From GCA-1730015 sp964583825 (GTDB lineage Bacteria; Pseudomonadota; Gammaproteobacteria; Granulosicoccales; Granulosicoccaceae): a stretch of DNA of 64,000 nt. The stretch spans positions 5,750 through 69,749 of the forward strand of contig CAZOXM010000011.1 in the NCBI GenBank assembly GCA_964583825.1. The letters run 5' to 3'. Positions 37,087 to 45,462 of the stretch are shown piece by piece; position 1 is the stretch's first letter; every line of letters starts with the position of its first letter. The position numbers were made by a program, and so were the translations under genes. The notes under the pieces are model-generated. The model searched no databases and had not been told where the DNA came from. It was given only the letters and a program-made list of their open reading frames with translations.

Positions 37087-37797
37087 ATGGACTGGAAGCC
37101 CTTTCTCGGTTTGCCATTGTGGTTCTGGCTCTTTGTACTACCCACCGCGCTGGTGCTGTTTTGTGCTGCGTTCAAACGGTTGGCTGGCAAACTCATGGCG
37201 CCGATATGGGCTTTGTTGAACAGGATCTATGACATCTCCGGTGTAATAGCGGCGATGTTTATGGTGTCGATACTTCTGATCATTGTCGTGCAAATGCTGG
37301 CACGGTGGTTTGAATTCAAATTTCCGGGCTCCACCGACTACGCTGGCTATGCCATGGCTGCCACATCGTTTTTCGCACTGGCCCATGCGCTAAATCGTGG
37401 TGCCCATATTCGCGTTTCAATATTGTTAAACCTAAACAACACCACGCGATACTGGCTTAACGCGTTTGCGATGTTTGTGGCAGCACTCACCGCAACTTAC
37501 TTTGCACGATTTGCCATCAAGACCAATCTGTTTTCCGAAATGCTGAACGATCGTACACAGGGGCTTGATCAGGTCCCTGAAAAGTTACTGACCGCAGTGA
37601 AAATGCTGGGCAGCGCTCCTTCGAAGTGGGGTGAAATGTGGGCGCAGTCCGGGTCCGAGTGGGTTTACACACCGATGTGGCTGCCACAGCTTTCGATGTC
37701 GATCGGTTCGGTGTTACTGGCGATCGCACTGTGGGACAACCTGACACGCCTCGTCATTCATGGAGAGAGTGCGATCAAAGTTGAGACAGTCGAATGA
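37087..37797 (+). CDS. dctQ: TRAP transporter small permease DctQ
   Basis: A 236-residue inner-membrane protein with four to five helices, including the VSILLIIVVQMLARWFEFKFPGSTDYAGYAMAATSFFALAHALNRGAHIR core typical of DctQ, shown here only as a landmark. I set the start at the ATG at 37087 (MDWKPFLGLPLW); an upstream frame from 37030 runs through the hairpin and is rejected. Long for the family because of an inserted segment of about 45 residues before the last helix. It overlaps dctM by ATGA. Confidence 0.88.
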   Translation: MDWKPFLGLPLWFWLFVLPTALVLFCAAFKRLAGKLMAPIWALLNRIYDISGVIAAMFMVSILLIIVVQMLARWFEFKFPGSTDYAGYAMAATSFFALAHALNRGAHIRVSILLNLNNTTRYWLNAFAMFVAALTATYFARFAIKTNLFSEMLNDRTQGLDQVPEKLLTAVKMLGSAPSKWGEMWAQSGSEWVYTPMWLPQLSMSIGSVLLAIALWDNLTRLVIHGESAIKVETVE

Positions 37798-39101
37798 CAG
37801 AGTTCTATGCAACGATTATTTTCCTGTTTGTGCTGTTCACCTTGCTCGGCTGCTCAGTCTGGATAGGGCTGGCATTGATGGGTGTCGCATGGGTGGGTAT
37901 GGAACTGTTTACCTCCCGTCCTGCGGGGGATGCGATGATCACCACAATCTGGACCAGTTCCAGTAGCTGGACGCTGACTGCGCTGCCGATGTTTATCTGG
38001 ATGGGTGAAATTCTTTACCGCACCCGTTTGTCAGAAGATATGTTTCGCGGTCTTGCACCGTGGATGCGCTGGTTGCCGGGTGGGCTACTGCATACAAACA
38101 TTGCCGGCTGTACTATTTTTGCTGCGGTCTCCGGTAGTTCGGCGGCCACGCTGACCACGGTCGGCAAGATGTCGATACCCGAGCTTCGTGCCCGTGGATA
38201 CCCGGAATACATGATCATCGGTACGCTGGCCGGGGCTGCAACACTGGGTCTGATGATACCGCCGTCGCTGACGCTGATTGTGTACGGAGTGACCATTAAC
38301 GAAAGCATCACAAAGTTGTTTCTGGCCGGCATTCTGCCCGGACTCGTTTTGGCGGGTTTGTTTATGGCTTACATCATCTGCTGGCACTATTTTAAACCGG
38401 GACAACGCCCGGCGGCCGAGCCGTCGATGTCGCTTGCACAGATGTTTCAGGAAAGTCGATTTTTGATCCCGGTGCTGGCGCTGGTATTCGTCGTCATCGG
38501 ATCGATGTATTTTGGCTGGGCGACGGCAACGGAAGCTGCTGCCGTTGGTGTGATTGGCGCATTGCTGCTGGCAGCGATTCAACGCTCCCTTAACTGGCAG
38601 ACATTCACTACCAGTCTGATGGGGGCAACACGAACGTCCGCAATGATCGCGTTGATTCTGATGGGGGCGGCATTCCTCTCTTTGGCCATGGGTTTTACCG
38701 GTTTACCACGTGCACTAGCCGGGTGGATCGACGGTATGGACCTCTCCCCGCTGGTGCTGATAATTGCACTCACGGTTTTCTATATTATTCTCGGTATGTT
38801 CCTCGATGGTATTTCGTCGGTGGTCCTGACGATGGCCATCGTCGAGCCGATGATAAGACAAGCAGGGATCGATGTTATCTGGTTCGGGATTTTTGTGGTC
38901 GTCGTGGTAGAGATGGCGCAAGTGACTCCGCCGATCGGATTTAACCTCTTTGTACTGCAGGGGATGACTAATCACGAAATATCATACATCGCTAAGACTG
39001 CCATACCCATGGTCCTGTTGATGATTCTAATGGTGGCGATACTGGTGGTTTGGCCGGAGCTGGCTACCTGGTTGCCGGAGAACGCGAGGCGATCTACTTA
39101 A
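37794..39101 (+). CDS. dctM: TRAP transporter large permease DctM
   Basis: A 435-residue, twelve-helix permease. The DctM hallmark IPPSLTLIVYGVTINESITKLFLAGILPG is near residue 160 and the C-terminal PPIGFNLFVLQG stretch is present. With DctP and DctQ it makes a sodium-driven uptake system. The ATG overlaps the dctQ stop. Confidence 0.95.
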   Translation: MTEFYATIIFLFVLFTLLGCSVWIGLALMGVAWVGMELFTSRPAGDAMITTIWTSSSSWTLTALPMFIWMGEILYRTRLSEDMFRGLAPWMRWLPGGLLHTNIAGCTIFAAVSGSSAATLTTVGKMSIPELRARGYPEYMIIGTLAGAATLGLMIPPSLTLIVYGVTINESITKLFLAGILPGLVLAGLFMAYIICWHYFKPGQRPAAEPSMSLAQMFQESRFLIPVLALVFVVIGSMYFGWATATEAAAVGVIGALLLAAIQRSLNWQTFTTSLMGATRTSAMIALILMGAAFLSLAMGFTGLPRALAGWIDGMDLSPLVLIIALTVFYIILGMFLDGISSVVLTMAIVEPMIRQAGIDVIWFGIFVVVVVEMAQVTPPIGFNLFVLQGMTNHEISYIAKTAIPMVLLMILMVAILVVWPELATWLPENARRST

Positions 39102-39118
39102 AGGCTTACCCGTAGTCA

Positions 39119-39137
39119 CCGGTGGCGTAGCCGCCGG
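39119..39137 (+). terminator. Hairpin after dctM
   Basis: CCGGTGGC and GCCGCCGG pair over 8 bp (one wobble) with a 3-nt loop, 17 nt after the dctM stop. An alternative stem GCGTAGC...GCTACG overlaps it. There is no T-tract, so it is a weak terminator candidate. Confidence 0.35.
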
Positions 39138-39215
39138 ACGCTACGGCAAACAGAAAATCACACCCCGACCGATTCAGGTCTACAATCCAAGTATACGTCA
39201 ATATAAATCCTGTTA

Positions 39216-40595
39216 ATGATAGAACCCTTTGTTTACGGCGGACGAGATCCCGCCACGCCGGTTACACTGATTACATCCGGCGCTTACTCTCGATTTTTCA
39301 ATAAACTCACGCAAACCCAGAAGCATTGGGTGGAGCAAAACGGATTTTCCGGTAAGTCGGGCCAGTTGCTTGCTCTGCCGTCGACGGACGGGTCGATTGA
39401 ACGGTTGGTTTTCGGTGTCTGTAATCTGGACAACTACTTTGCTATCGCCGATCTGCCACTGAAACTGCCACCAGGTGTGTATTCACTGGAGGGCACCGGT
39501 GTGAAATCGCGACTGGAGTCACTCGCCATTGGCTGGGGGCTGGGGTGCTATCAGTTCGACAAATACAAAAATCAAAAACCGATCGATGCAAAATTAAAGT
39601 TACCGAATTCTGCAAACCATCCGCGTATTCAGGGAATGGTAGCGGCGTGTTCGCGAGTCCGGGATCTAATCAATACACCAGCTGAGGATATGATGCCTCA
39701 GCATCTGTCGGCCGTGGTGGCGGAGTTGGCGCAAACCTATGCCGCTGACTTTGAAGAAATAGTCGGCGATGATCTGATGGCAGAAAATTATCCGTGTATC
39801 TATACGGTGGGTCGGGCGAGCGTCAACGCACCCCGCTTAATTGAGTTGAACTGGGGAGAAGACAGTCACCCGCAAGTGACTCTGGTGGGAAAGGGCATTT
39901 GCTTTGACAGCGGTGGCCTGGATATCAAACCGGCAGCCGGCATGCGCACCATGAAAAAGGATATGGGCGGGGCGGCACAGGTGATCGGTCTCGCCCAGCT
40001 GATTATGGCACTGGAACTGCCAATCAGGCTTCGTGTGCTGATACCTGCGGCCGAGAATGCGATTTCAAGCAACAGCTATCGACCGGGTGATGTATTAAAA
40101 ACACGCAGCGGACTCACCGTTGAAATTGATAATACCGACGCCGAAGGGCGCCTGGTACTTTGCGATGCGCTGGTTGAAGCCTGCGAAAGCAAACCTGATT
40201 TGGTCATCGACTTCGCGACACTCACTGGCGCTGCCCGTGTGGCGGTGGGTACGGAGATCGCTGCATTCTTTTGCAACAACCGGGAACTTGCCGAGGAGGT
40301 TCGAGTGGCCGGTGAATCGGTAGATGATCCGACCTGGGAGCTACCGCTGCACAAAGGGTACAAGTCGCTGCTCGACAGTTATGTGGCAGATACCCTGAAC
40401 AGTGCGGCGACACCGTTCGGTGGTGCGACCACAGCGGCGCTTTATCTGCAAAATTTTGTCGATCGGGAAATCAGTTGGGTGCACTTTGACATCATGGCAT
40501 GGAACAGCCGTAAACGTGCCGGGCGGCCGATTGGTGGCGAGGCCATGGGTGTACGGGCGATGTATGATGTACTCGAAAAAAGGTTTACGTCATAG
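39216..40595 (+). CDS. M17 leucyl aminopeptidase family protein
   Basis: A 459-residue dizinc aminopeptidase. The first 150 residues are the variable N-domain. The catalytic C-domain has GKGICFDSGGLDIKPAAGMRTMKKDM with metal ligands and catalytic Lys, and NTDAEGRLVLCDAL with the catalytic Arg. It is shorter than PepA and closer to the PepB-like or roseobacter-type M17 group. Its stop overlaps the next start by one base. Confidence 0.92.
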   Translation: MIEPFVYGGRDPATPVTLITSGAYSRFFNKLTQTQKHWVEQNGFSGKSGQLLALPSTDGSIERLVFGVCNLDNYFAIADLPLKLPPGVYSLEGTGVKSRLESLAIGWGLGCYQFDKYKNQKPIDAKLKLPNSANHPRIQGMVAACSRVRDLINTPAEDMMPQHLSAVVAELAQTYAADFEEIVGDDLMAENYPCIYTVGRASVNAPRLIELNWGEDSHPQVTLVGKGICFDSGGLDIKPAAGMRTMKKDMGGAAQVIGLAQLIMALELPIRLRVLIPAAENAISSNSYRPGDVLKTRSGLTVEIDNTDAEGRLVLCDALVEACESKPDLVIDFATLTGAARVAVGTEIAAFFCNNRELAEEVRVAGESVDDPTWELPLHKGYKSLLDSYVADTLNSAATPFGGATTAALYLQNFVDREISWVHFDIMAWNSRKRAGRPIGGEAMGVRAMYDVLEKRFTS

Positions 40596-41149
40596 TGGCT
40601 GAAGAGTCGATTGAACGATTACTGATTGATGGCAGCAGTCCGGCTACACCGGACGATGTATTTGCCGCACTTGATAAACTGGGCATATCGCACCGCACGA
40701 TCTCGCACCCGCCGATGCGCACAGTGGCAGACTCCATGGCCATGCGCGATGGTGTGCCCGGTGGTTATTCGAAGAACCTTTTTTTGCGCAATCGCAAAGG
40801 TAAGATGGTCGTGGTCACTTTACTTGAACATCGCACCATTAATTTAAAGTCACTCGGCCAGCTGCTGGGTATTGGCAAGCCGAGCTTCGCCAGTGAGCAG
40901 CGGCTGATGAACTACCTCGGCGTGATCCCGGGGGCGGTGACTCCGCTGGCCGTGATCAACGATAATAGTATGGCGGTAACTGCAGTGCTCGACCAGGCGT
41001 TGCTGCAAAAAGATCCACTGCACTTTCACCCGTGTGACAACTCAATGACGACTACATTGTCGTCTGCTGACTTGTTGAAGTATATGGAGTGCTATCACCA
41101 GGCACCAGTCATAGTGGACTTCGATGTAGAGGCACTCCAGGCAGAGTAG
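40595..41149 (+). CDS. Prolyl-tRNA editing protein (ProX / YbaK superfamily)
   Basis: A 184-residue trans-editing deacylase that removes mischarged Ala (or a similar amino acid) from tRNA-Pro. Visible features are HPPMRTVADSMAM near residue 34, NLFLRNRKGKMVVV, and the GIPGAVTPLAV-like stretch VIPGAVTPLAVIND. GTG at 40595 uses the last base of the aminopeptidase stop codon, so the two are coupled. A peptidase with an editing protein suggests amino-acid salvage. Confidence 0.85.
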   Translation: MAEESIERLLIDGSSPATPDDVFAALDKLGISHRTISHPPMRTVADSMAMRDGVPGGYSKNLFLRNRKGKMVVVTLLEHRTINLKSLGQLLGIGKPSFASEQRLMNYLGVIPGAVTPLAVINDNSMAVTAVLDQALLQKDPLHFHPCDNSMTTTLSSADLLKYMECYHQAPVIVDFDVEALQAE

Positions 41150-41173
41150 ATGGAGGCTGATAAGCGACGCAGG

Positions 41174-41950
41174 CTAGTTCCCCTGCCAGCGTGGCTCGCG
41201 CTTGGCGAGAAAAGCTTCCAGCCCCTCGCGAAAATCTGCGCTTGTGTAACACTTAACGATCAGGTCGGCATCATCAATGGCGGCTGACTGTTCTCTGATG
41301 CGTCGCAACGCTTCTTTGGTAGCAGCGATAGTCAGAGGCGCTTTGTGCTGCATATCGGCCGCGAGTTGCTGTGCTCTGGTGTAGGGGTCTGCGGTAATTT
41401 CGTTAAGCAAGCCGCACTGTTTTGCATCCTCGGCGCCCATCAGTGTGGACATCAGCAGTAACTCCCGGGTTTTAGCGGCACCGATCAGATGGCAGAGTCT
41501 CGACAGGTTGCCCACCGAAAGACAATTGCCGAGCGTTCTTGCAATTGGAAAACCAAAGCGCATGTCTGGTGACGCAACGCGCAGGTCACAGCAGGCGGCA
41601 ATCGCCGCACCACCACCGGTGCAGGCACCCTGAATTGCTGCGATCACCGGAACAGGGATGGATTCCAGGTTCCCCAGCACCGTGTCCATTCGGCGTTCGT
41701 AGTCCAGCGCATGCTGTTCGGTGGTGAACTCGCGAAAGCGGGAAATATCGGTGCCGGCGGCGAAGGCCTTGTCTCCGGCGCCGCGAATAATCAGTGCAGC
41801 TACATCGGTTTGCGGGCCATGCAGGGAGGCCGCGATTTCCGCCAGAGCGTCGTACATTTCGAAAGTCAGTGCATTGCGAGCCTGGGGTCGATTCAGCGTG
41901 ATTGTACCGATGCGGTTTTCTACACGGTAGATGATATCCGTTGAATCCAT
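41174..41950 (-). CDS. Crotonase-superfamily protein lacking both catalytic Glu
   Basis: A 258-residue enoyl-CoA hydratase/isomerase-family protein. The CoA-binding and oxyanion-hole elements are intact (FAAGTDISRF and IQGACTGGGAAIA). At the two positions where hydratases carry the catalytic glutamates (GGGxE and GxPE), this protein has Ala (GGGAA) and a Glu-free GFPIARTLG. It is therefore unlikely to be a normal hydratase; an isomerase, dehalogenase or thioesterase-type reaction is possible. It is divergent from the molybdoenzyme gene. Its leader has 16 bases in common with the corrinoid-protein leader. Confidence 0.8.
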   Translation of the reverse strand: MDSTDIIYRVENRIGTITLNRPQARNALTFEMYDALAEIAASLHGPQTDVAALIIRGAGDKAFAAGTDISRFREFTTEQHALDYERRMDTVLGNLESIPVPVIAAIQGACTGGGAAIAACCDLRVASPDMRFGFPIARTLGNCLSVGNLSRLCHLIGAAKTRELLLMSTLMGAEDAKQCGLLNEITADPYTRAQQLAADMQHKAPLTIAATKEALRRIREQSAAIDDADLIVKCYTSADFREGLEAFLAKREPRWQGN

Positions 41951-41955
41951 AGTGG

Positions 41956-41971
41956 CTCTCTATGTTGTTCT
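41956..41971 (-). repeat. 16-nt leader sequence shared with 61177-61192
   Basis: On the minus strand AGAACAACATAGAGAG lies 5 nt before the crotonase start. The same 16 bases lie 8 nt before the corrinoid-protein start. The AGAGAG end may serve as ribosome-binding site. Confidence 0.4.
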
Positions 41972-42083
41972 GGTGTGGAGAAGGGCTTCGACGTATAGTG
42001 AAACACGTTAGTGTATCAATGTGCCACTGTCACTCTGGCACCTGCAGTCTATACCGTTAATTTTGAACATAAAATAACGCACT

Positions 42084-44159
42084 ATGGAACGATCTCATCT
42101 CAGGGTTCACTCCACCTGTCCGCATGATTGCCCGAGTACCTGTGCGCTGGAAATAGAAAAGCTCGATGCGCGGACTATTGGGCGCGTTTATGGTGCGCAA
42201 AATCCCTATACCGCCGGCGTGGTATGCGCCAAGGTGGCACGCTATGCGGAGCGGATTCACCACCCTGATCGCCTGTCGCAGCCGCTGCGTCGAATAAACC
42301 CGAAGTCTGAACTCGTCGGAAAGTTCGAGCCTGTCAGCTGGGACGATGCGCTGGATATCGTGGCGGACCGGTTTCAACGGCTAATCGTTGAATACGGTGC
42401 AGAATCAATCTGGCCGTACCACTATGCGGGAACCATGGGTCTGGTGCAGCGCGACGGTCTGGAGCGCCTGCGCCATTGTCTGGGCACATCGAGGCAACAC
42501 TCCACCTTCTGTACCACGCTGGCTGACGCCGGCTGGATTGCAGGCGTTGGCGCTAAACGCGGGTCGGACTCAAGGCTGATTGCACAAAGTGAACTGGTGG
42601 TGGTCTGGGGCGGCAACCCGGTGAACACCCAGGTTAACCTCATGCACCACATATCGCTGGCGAGAAAAAGCGGTGCGCGTCTGGTGGTCGTTGATCCGTA
42701 CCTGACAGCCACAGCGGAAAAGGCCGACATGCATTTGATGCTCAAACCAGGCACTGACGGTGCGCTGGCCTGTGCCGTCATGCATGTTATTTTGCGCGAT
42801 GGTCTTGAAGACAGCGATTATCTGGATACACGCACGGATTTCGACGCTGCTGTGCGACAACACCTGAGTAGTTGTAACCCGCAGTGGGCCGCAGACATTA
42901 CCGGTCTCACCGTGACCGAGATAGAGGCATTTGCTGCGCTATATGCGTCGACTAAAAAAAGTTTCATTCGAACCGGCTACGGTTTTTCGCGCTCGCGCAA
43001 TGGTTCAGTCAACATGCATGCAGTTACCTGCCTGCCCGCACTCACCGGGGCATGGCGTGTTCGTGGTGGTGGCGCACTCTACAGCAATGCGCATCTTTAC
43101 CCGGTCGATAAAACGCTGATTGAGGGGACCGATGTATTGCAACCAGAAATCCGCGTTTTTGATCAGTCCAGAATCGGAGATGTGCTCACTGGTAACCCGC
43201 AGGACTTACAGGATGGACCACCGGTAAAAGCGCTCTTTGTACAAAACACCAACCCGGCAGTAGTTGCGCCCGAATCGGCCAAAGTGCAGAGAGGGCTGAT
43301 GCGCGATGATCTGTTTGTATGCGTGCACGAGCAGTTTCTAACGGATACGGCGCAACTGGCTGATCTGGTGTTGCCCGCGACCATGTTTGCCGAACACGAT
43401 GATCTCTATGTCGCCGGTGGTCACACACATATTCAAATGACGAAAGCGATCATCGAGCCTTTCGCACAGTCGCGCAGTAATCACGATGTATTGTGTGCGC
43501 TGGCTACGCGGCTGGGGCTGCAGCATCCGGGCTTTGAGCTTACCGCCTGGGAATTATGCGACGAAACGCTAAAACGCTCCGGATTGCCGGACGCCAGTAC
43601 CCTGCTCGAGAAAAAATGGCACGATTGTCTTGTCTCATTTGAAGAGGGCAACTTCCATAACGGTTTTGCTACCGACGACGGTCGGTTTCACTTTAAGCCG
43701 GACTGGCGCAGCCTTGGTCCGCGACATCAACAGATGCCCGCACTGCCCACACACTGGGATGTGGTTGATTCCAGCAACGAGGCTTATCCGCTGCGCTTGG
43801 TTGCCGCGCCTGCGAGGCAATTTCTGAACACCACTTTTACCGAGACAGTCACTTCAGTAAAAAAAGAGAAGCGACCTACCTTGCTCATGCATCCGATGGA
43901 CATGCAATCGCAAAGCCTTGATGACGGGCAGCGAGTTCAGATCCGCAGCAAGTGTGGCGCTATAACGGCACATGCCCGGGGTTTTAGTGGGCTCCAGTGC
44001 GGTACGGTCGTCATGGAAAGCATCTGGCCGAACAGCGCTTTTGAAGGCCGCCTGGGGGTAAACACGCTTATCAGTGCGGAGCCGGGATACCCGAACGGCG
44101 GTGCCGTATTTCACGACACCGCGGTGGCAGTGAGTGCGGCTGCCGCTGACCTGGTTTGA
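42084..44159 (+). CDS. Molybdopterin oxidoreductase, 4Fe-4S type
   Basis: A 691-residue bis-molybdopterin enzyme of the DMSO reductase superfamily. The N-terminal 4Fe-4S ligands are Cys12, Cys16, Cys20 and Cys48. The Mo-cofactor domains follow (VVWGGNPVNTQVNLMHHISLARKSGARLVVVDP; GYGFSRSRNGSVN; ALFVQNTNPAVVAP), with the C-terminal molydop-binding domain from about 570. There is no Tat signal, so it is cytosolic. No electron-transfer subunit is adjacent. The substrate is unknown. Confidence 0.85.
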   Translation: MERSHLRVHSTCPHDCPSTCALEIEKLDARTIGRVYGAQNPYTAGVVCAKVARYAERIHHPDRLSQPLRRINPKSELVGKFEPVSWDDALDIVADRFQRLIVEYGAESIWPYHYAGTMGLVQRDGLERLRHCLGTSRQHSTFCTTLADAGWIAGVGAKRGSDSRLIAQSELVVVWGGNPVNTQVNLMHHISLARKSGARLVVVDPYLTATAEKADMHLMLKPGTDGALACAVMHVILRDGLEDSDYLDTRTDFDAAVRQHLSSCNPQWAADITGLTVTEIEAFAALYASTKKSFIRTGYGFSRSRNGSVNMHAVTCLPALTGAWRVRGGGALYSNAHLYPVDKTLIEGTDVLQPEIRVFDQSRIGDVLTGNPQDLQDGPPVKALFVQNTNPAVVAPESAKVQRGLMRDDLFVCVHEQFLTDTAQLADLVLPATMFAEHDDLYVAGGHTHIQMTKAIIEPFAQSRSNHDVLCALATRLGLQHPGFELTAWELCDETLKRSGLPDASTLLEKKWHDCLVSFEEGNFHNGFATDDGRFHFKPDWRSLGPRHQQMPALPTHWDVVDSSNEAYPLRLVAAPARQFLNTTFTETVTSVKKEKRPTLLMHPMDMQSQSLDDGQRVQIRSKCGAITAHARGFSGLQCGTVVMESIWPNSAFEGRLGVNTLISAEPGYPNGGAVFHDTAVAVSAAAADLV

Positions 44160-44163
44160 TGCG

Positions 44164-45288
44164 TCAGCTTATCCTGGTTGTGCCGCTCTGATTCGGGAAG
44201 TAGTCCTCACAGCCACCCTCGCGATAGACATCTGCCGTAGCGCAGTGAAGCCCGCCGCCAAACGGGTAGGCGTCTCGAAACGGCTGCGGCAGCACTTCCA
44301 TGCCGAGCTTGTCCATCTGTTCCATTTGATTGGTTTCACTGGCCTCGACGATGACCGTTTTATGATCGAGCACGAGGCAGTTCATCGACAGCCAGACACT
44401 GGAATAACAAAGTGGTGGCGGTGCGTTGTGCACCGGTGAGGCTGCATCGACAATTTCCCAGTCGTTGTCATTAAATATTTTACGTTGATCGTCGGGCAGT
44501 GGCCGGTTCGGATTATTGATAATCAGCCCGGGGCGCAGCGGAACGAATGTCGCGTCGATATGAATAGGGTAGGGGTCGCCTGGAAAATTAACCGCGTGTA
44601 CCCGATGATCCGGGAAGTGTCTTTGCAGCCATTGCATGCCACGGCGGTTTGTTGTGAGTCCGTGCTGACAGAAAAGGTCTTTTCCGAGGCGCATGATATC
44701 GGCTGCATCAAAAAGTGGCTCGTTTTCAGTGGTCACGAAATTCAGTGCGGCTGTACGAGCAAGCCGCTCTTCGATGGTAATTTCGTCGAAGTACCCGGAC
44801 TGATAGGCATCGTCAGACAATCTGGGTCGGGGCGCCTGCTCCCATTTAAAGTGCGGGTCTTCATCAAAGTACTTTTGCATGAGCGGGTGATAGGCGAGGT
44901 ATTCAAAGTAGCGGCATCGAAATGACATTGGAGCACTTAAGATTTCCGGACCTACAGTCAACAGGACATCGCGCGGCGGCATGCATCCGAACATGGAGCC
45001 GGTGCTGAAATCCGGTGTGACGACCGCCTGGTTCCACTGGATTGGTGTCGGTCGATCTACCGTGACGCCTCGGCTTTCGAGCAGCGCGGCAAGCTCATCG
45101 AGTTGCGCGTTCGCTTTTTCAACGGTCTCAAGCGGCCGCGGTCCCCACATACCGCGCATGTCACTGTCTTCCGGTACTTTTGCTTCGGTAGCGGGTTCAG
45201 AGGGTGGAATACACGTGTGATCGGCGCGCCCGACGATCACATGTTTCAGAGGATCAAACTCGTTCCAGGAATTGACTTTCGTTGTCAC
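44164..45288 (-). CDS. Glycine amidinotransferase (AGAT family)
   Basis: AGAT moves an amidino group from arginine to glycine (guanidinoacetate) or a related amine. The catalytic triad is visible: Asp in FDAADIMRLGKDLF, His in YPIHIDATFVPL and Cys in FGGGLHCATADV, at about residues 194, 243 and 349. Conservation with animal AGAT and cyanobacterial CyrA is strong in the core. I set the start at the GTG at 45288 because GAGGTG lies 5 nt upstream; the frame opens at a GTG at 45297. It converges on the molybdoenzyme gene with 4 nt between stops. Confidence 0.88.
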   Translation of the reverse strand: MTTKVNSWNEFDPLKHVIVGRADHTCIPPSEPATEAKVPEDSDMRGMWGPRPLETVEKANAQLDELAALLESRGVTVDRPTPIQWNQAVVTPDFSTGSMFGCMPPRDVLLTVGPEILSAPMSFRCRYFEYLAYHPLMQKYFDEDPHFKWEQAPRPRLSDDAYQSGYFDEITIEERLARTAALNFVTTENEPLFDAADIMRLGKDLFCQHGLTTNRRGMQWLQRHFPDHRVHAVNFPGDPYPIHIDATFVPLRPGLIINNPNRPLPDDQRKIFNDNDWEIVDAASPVHNAPPPLCYSSVWLSMNCLVLDHKTVIVEASETNQMEQMDKLGMEVLPQPFRDAYPFGGGLHCATADVYREGGCEDYFPNQSGTTRIS

Positions 45289-45400
45289 CGCGATCACCTC
45301 GGGCTGTAAAAACCGAGATCATACCGTTGATGCCGCGAGAGTCGTAGCGCTGTTTTATTCGGGTGATGTACTCACACGAATACTTGCCGTTTCAGGATAA

Positions 45401-45427
45401 AAAAAGCCCGGTCGTGCCGGGCTTTTT
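45401..45427 (-). terminator. Rho-independent terminator (bidirectional form)
   Basis: AAAAAGCCCGG, a 5-nt loop and CCGGGCTTTTT form a perfect stem flanked by A and T tracts. It lies 36 nt after the stop of the minus-strand coiled-coil gene and separates it from the AGAT gene. Confidence 0.9.
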
Positions 45428-45462
45428 ACAATAGGGTGGTGTCTGCGCGACAGTCCCGGGCT

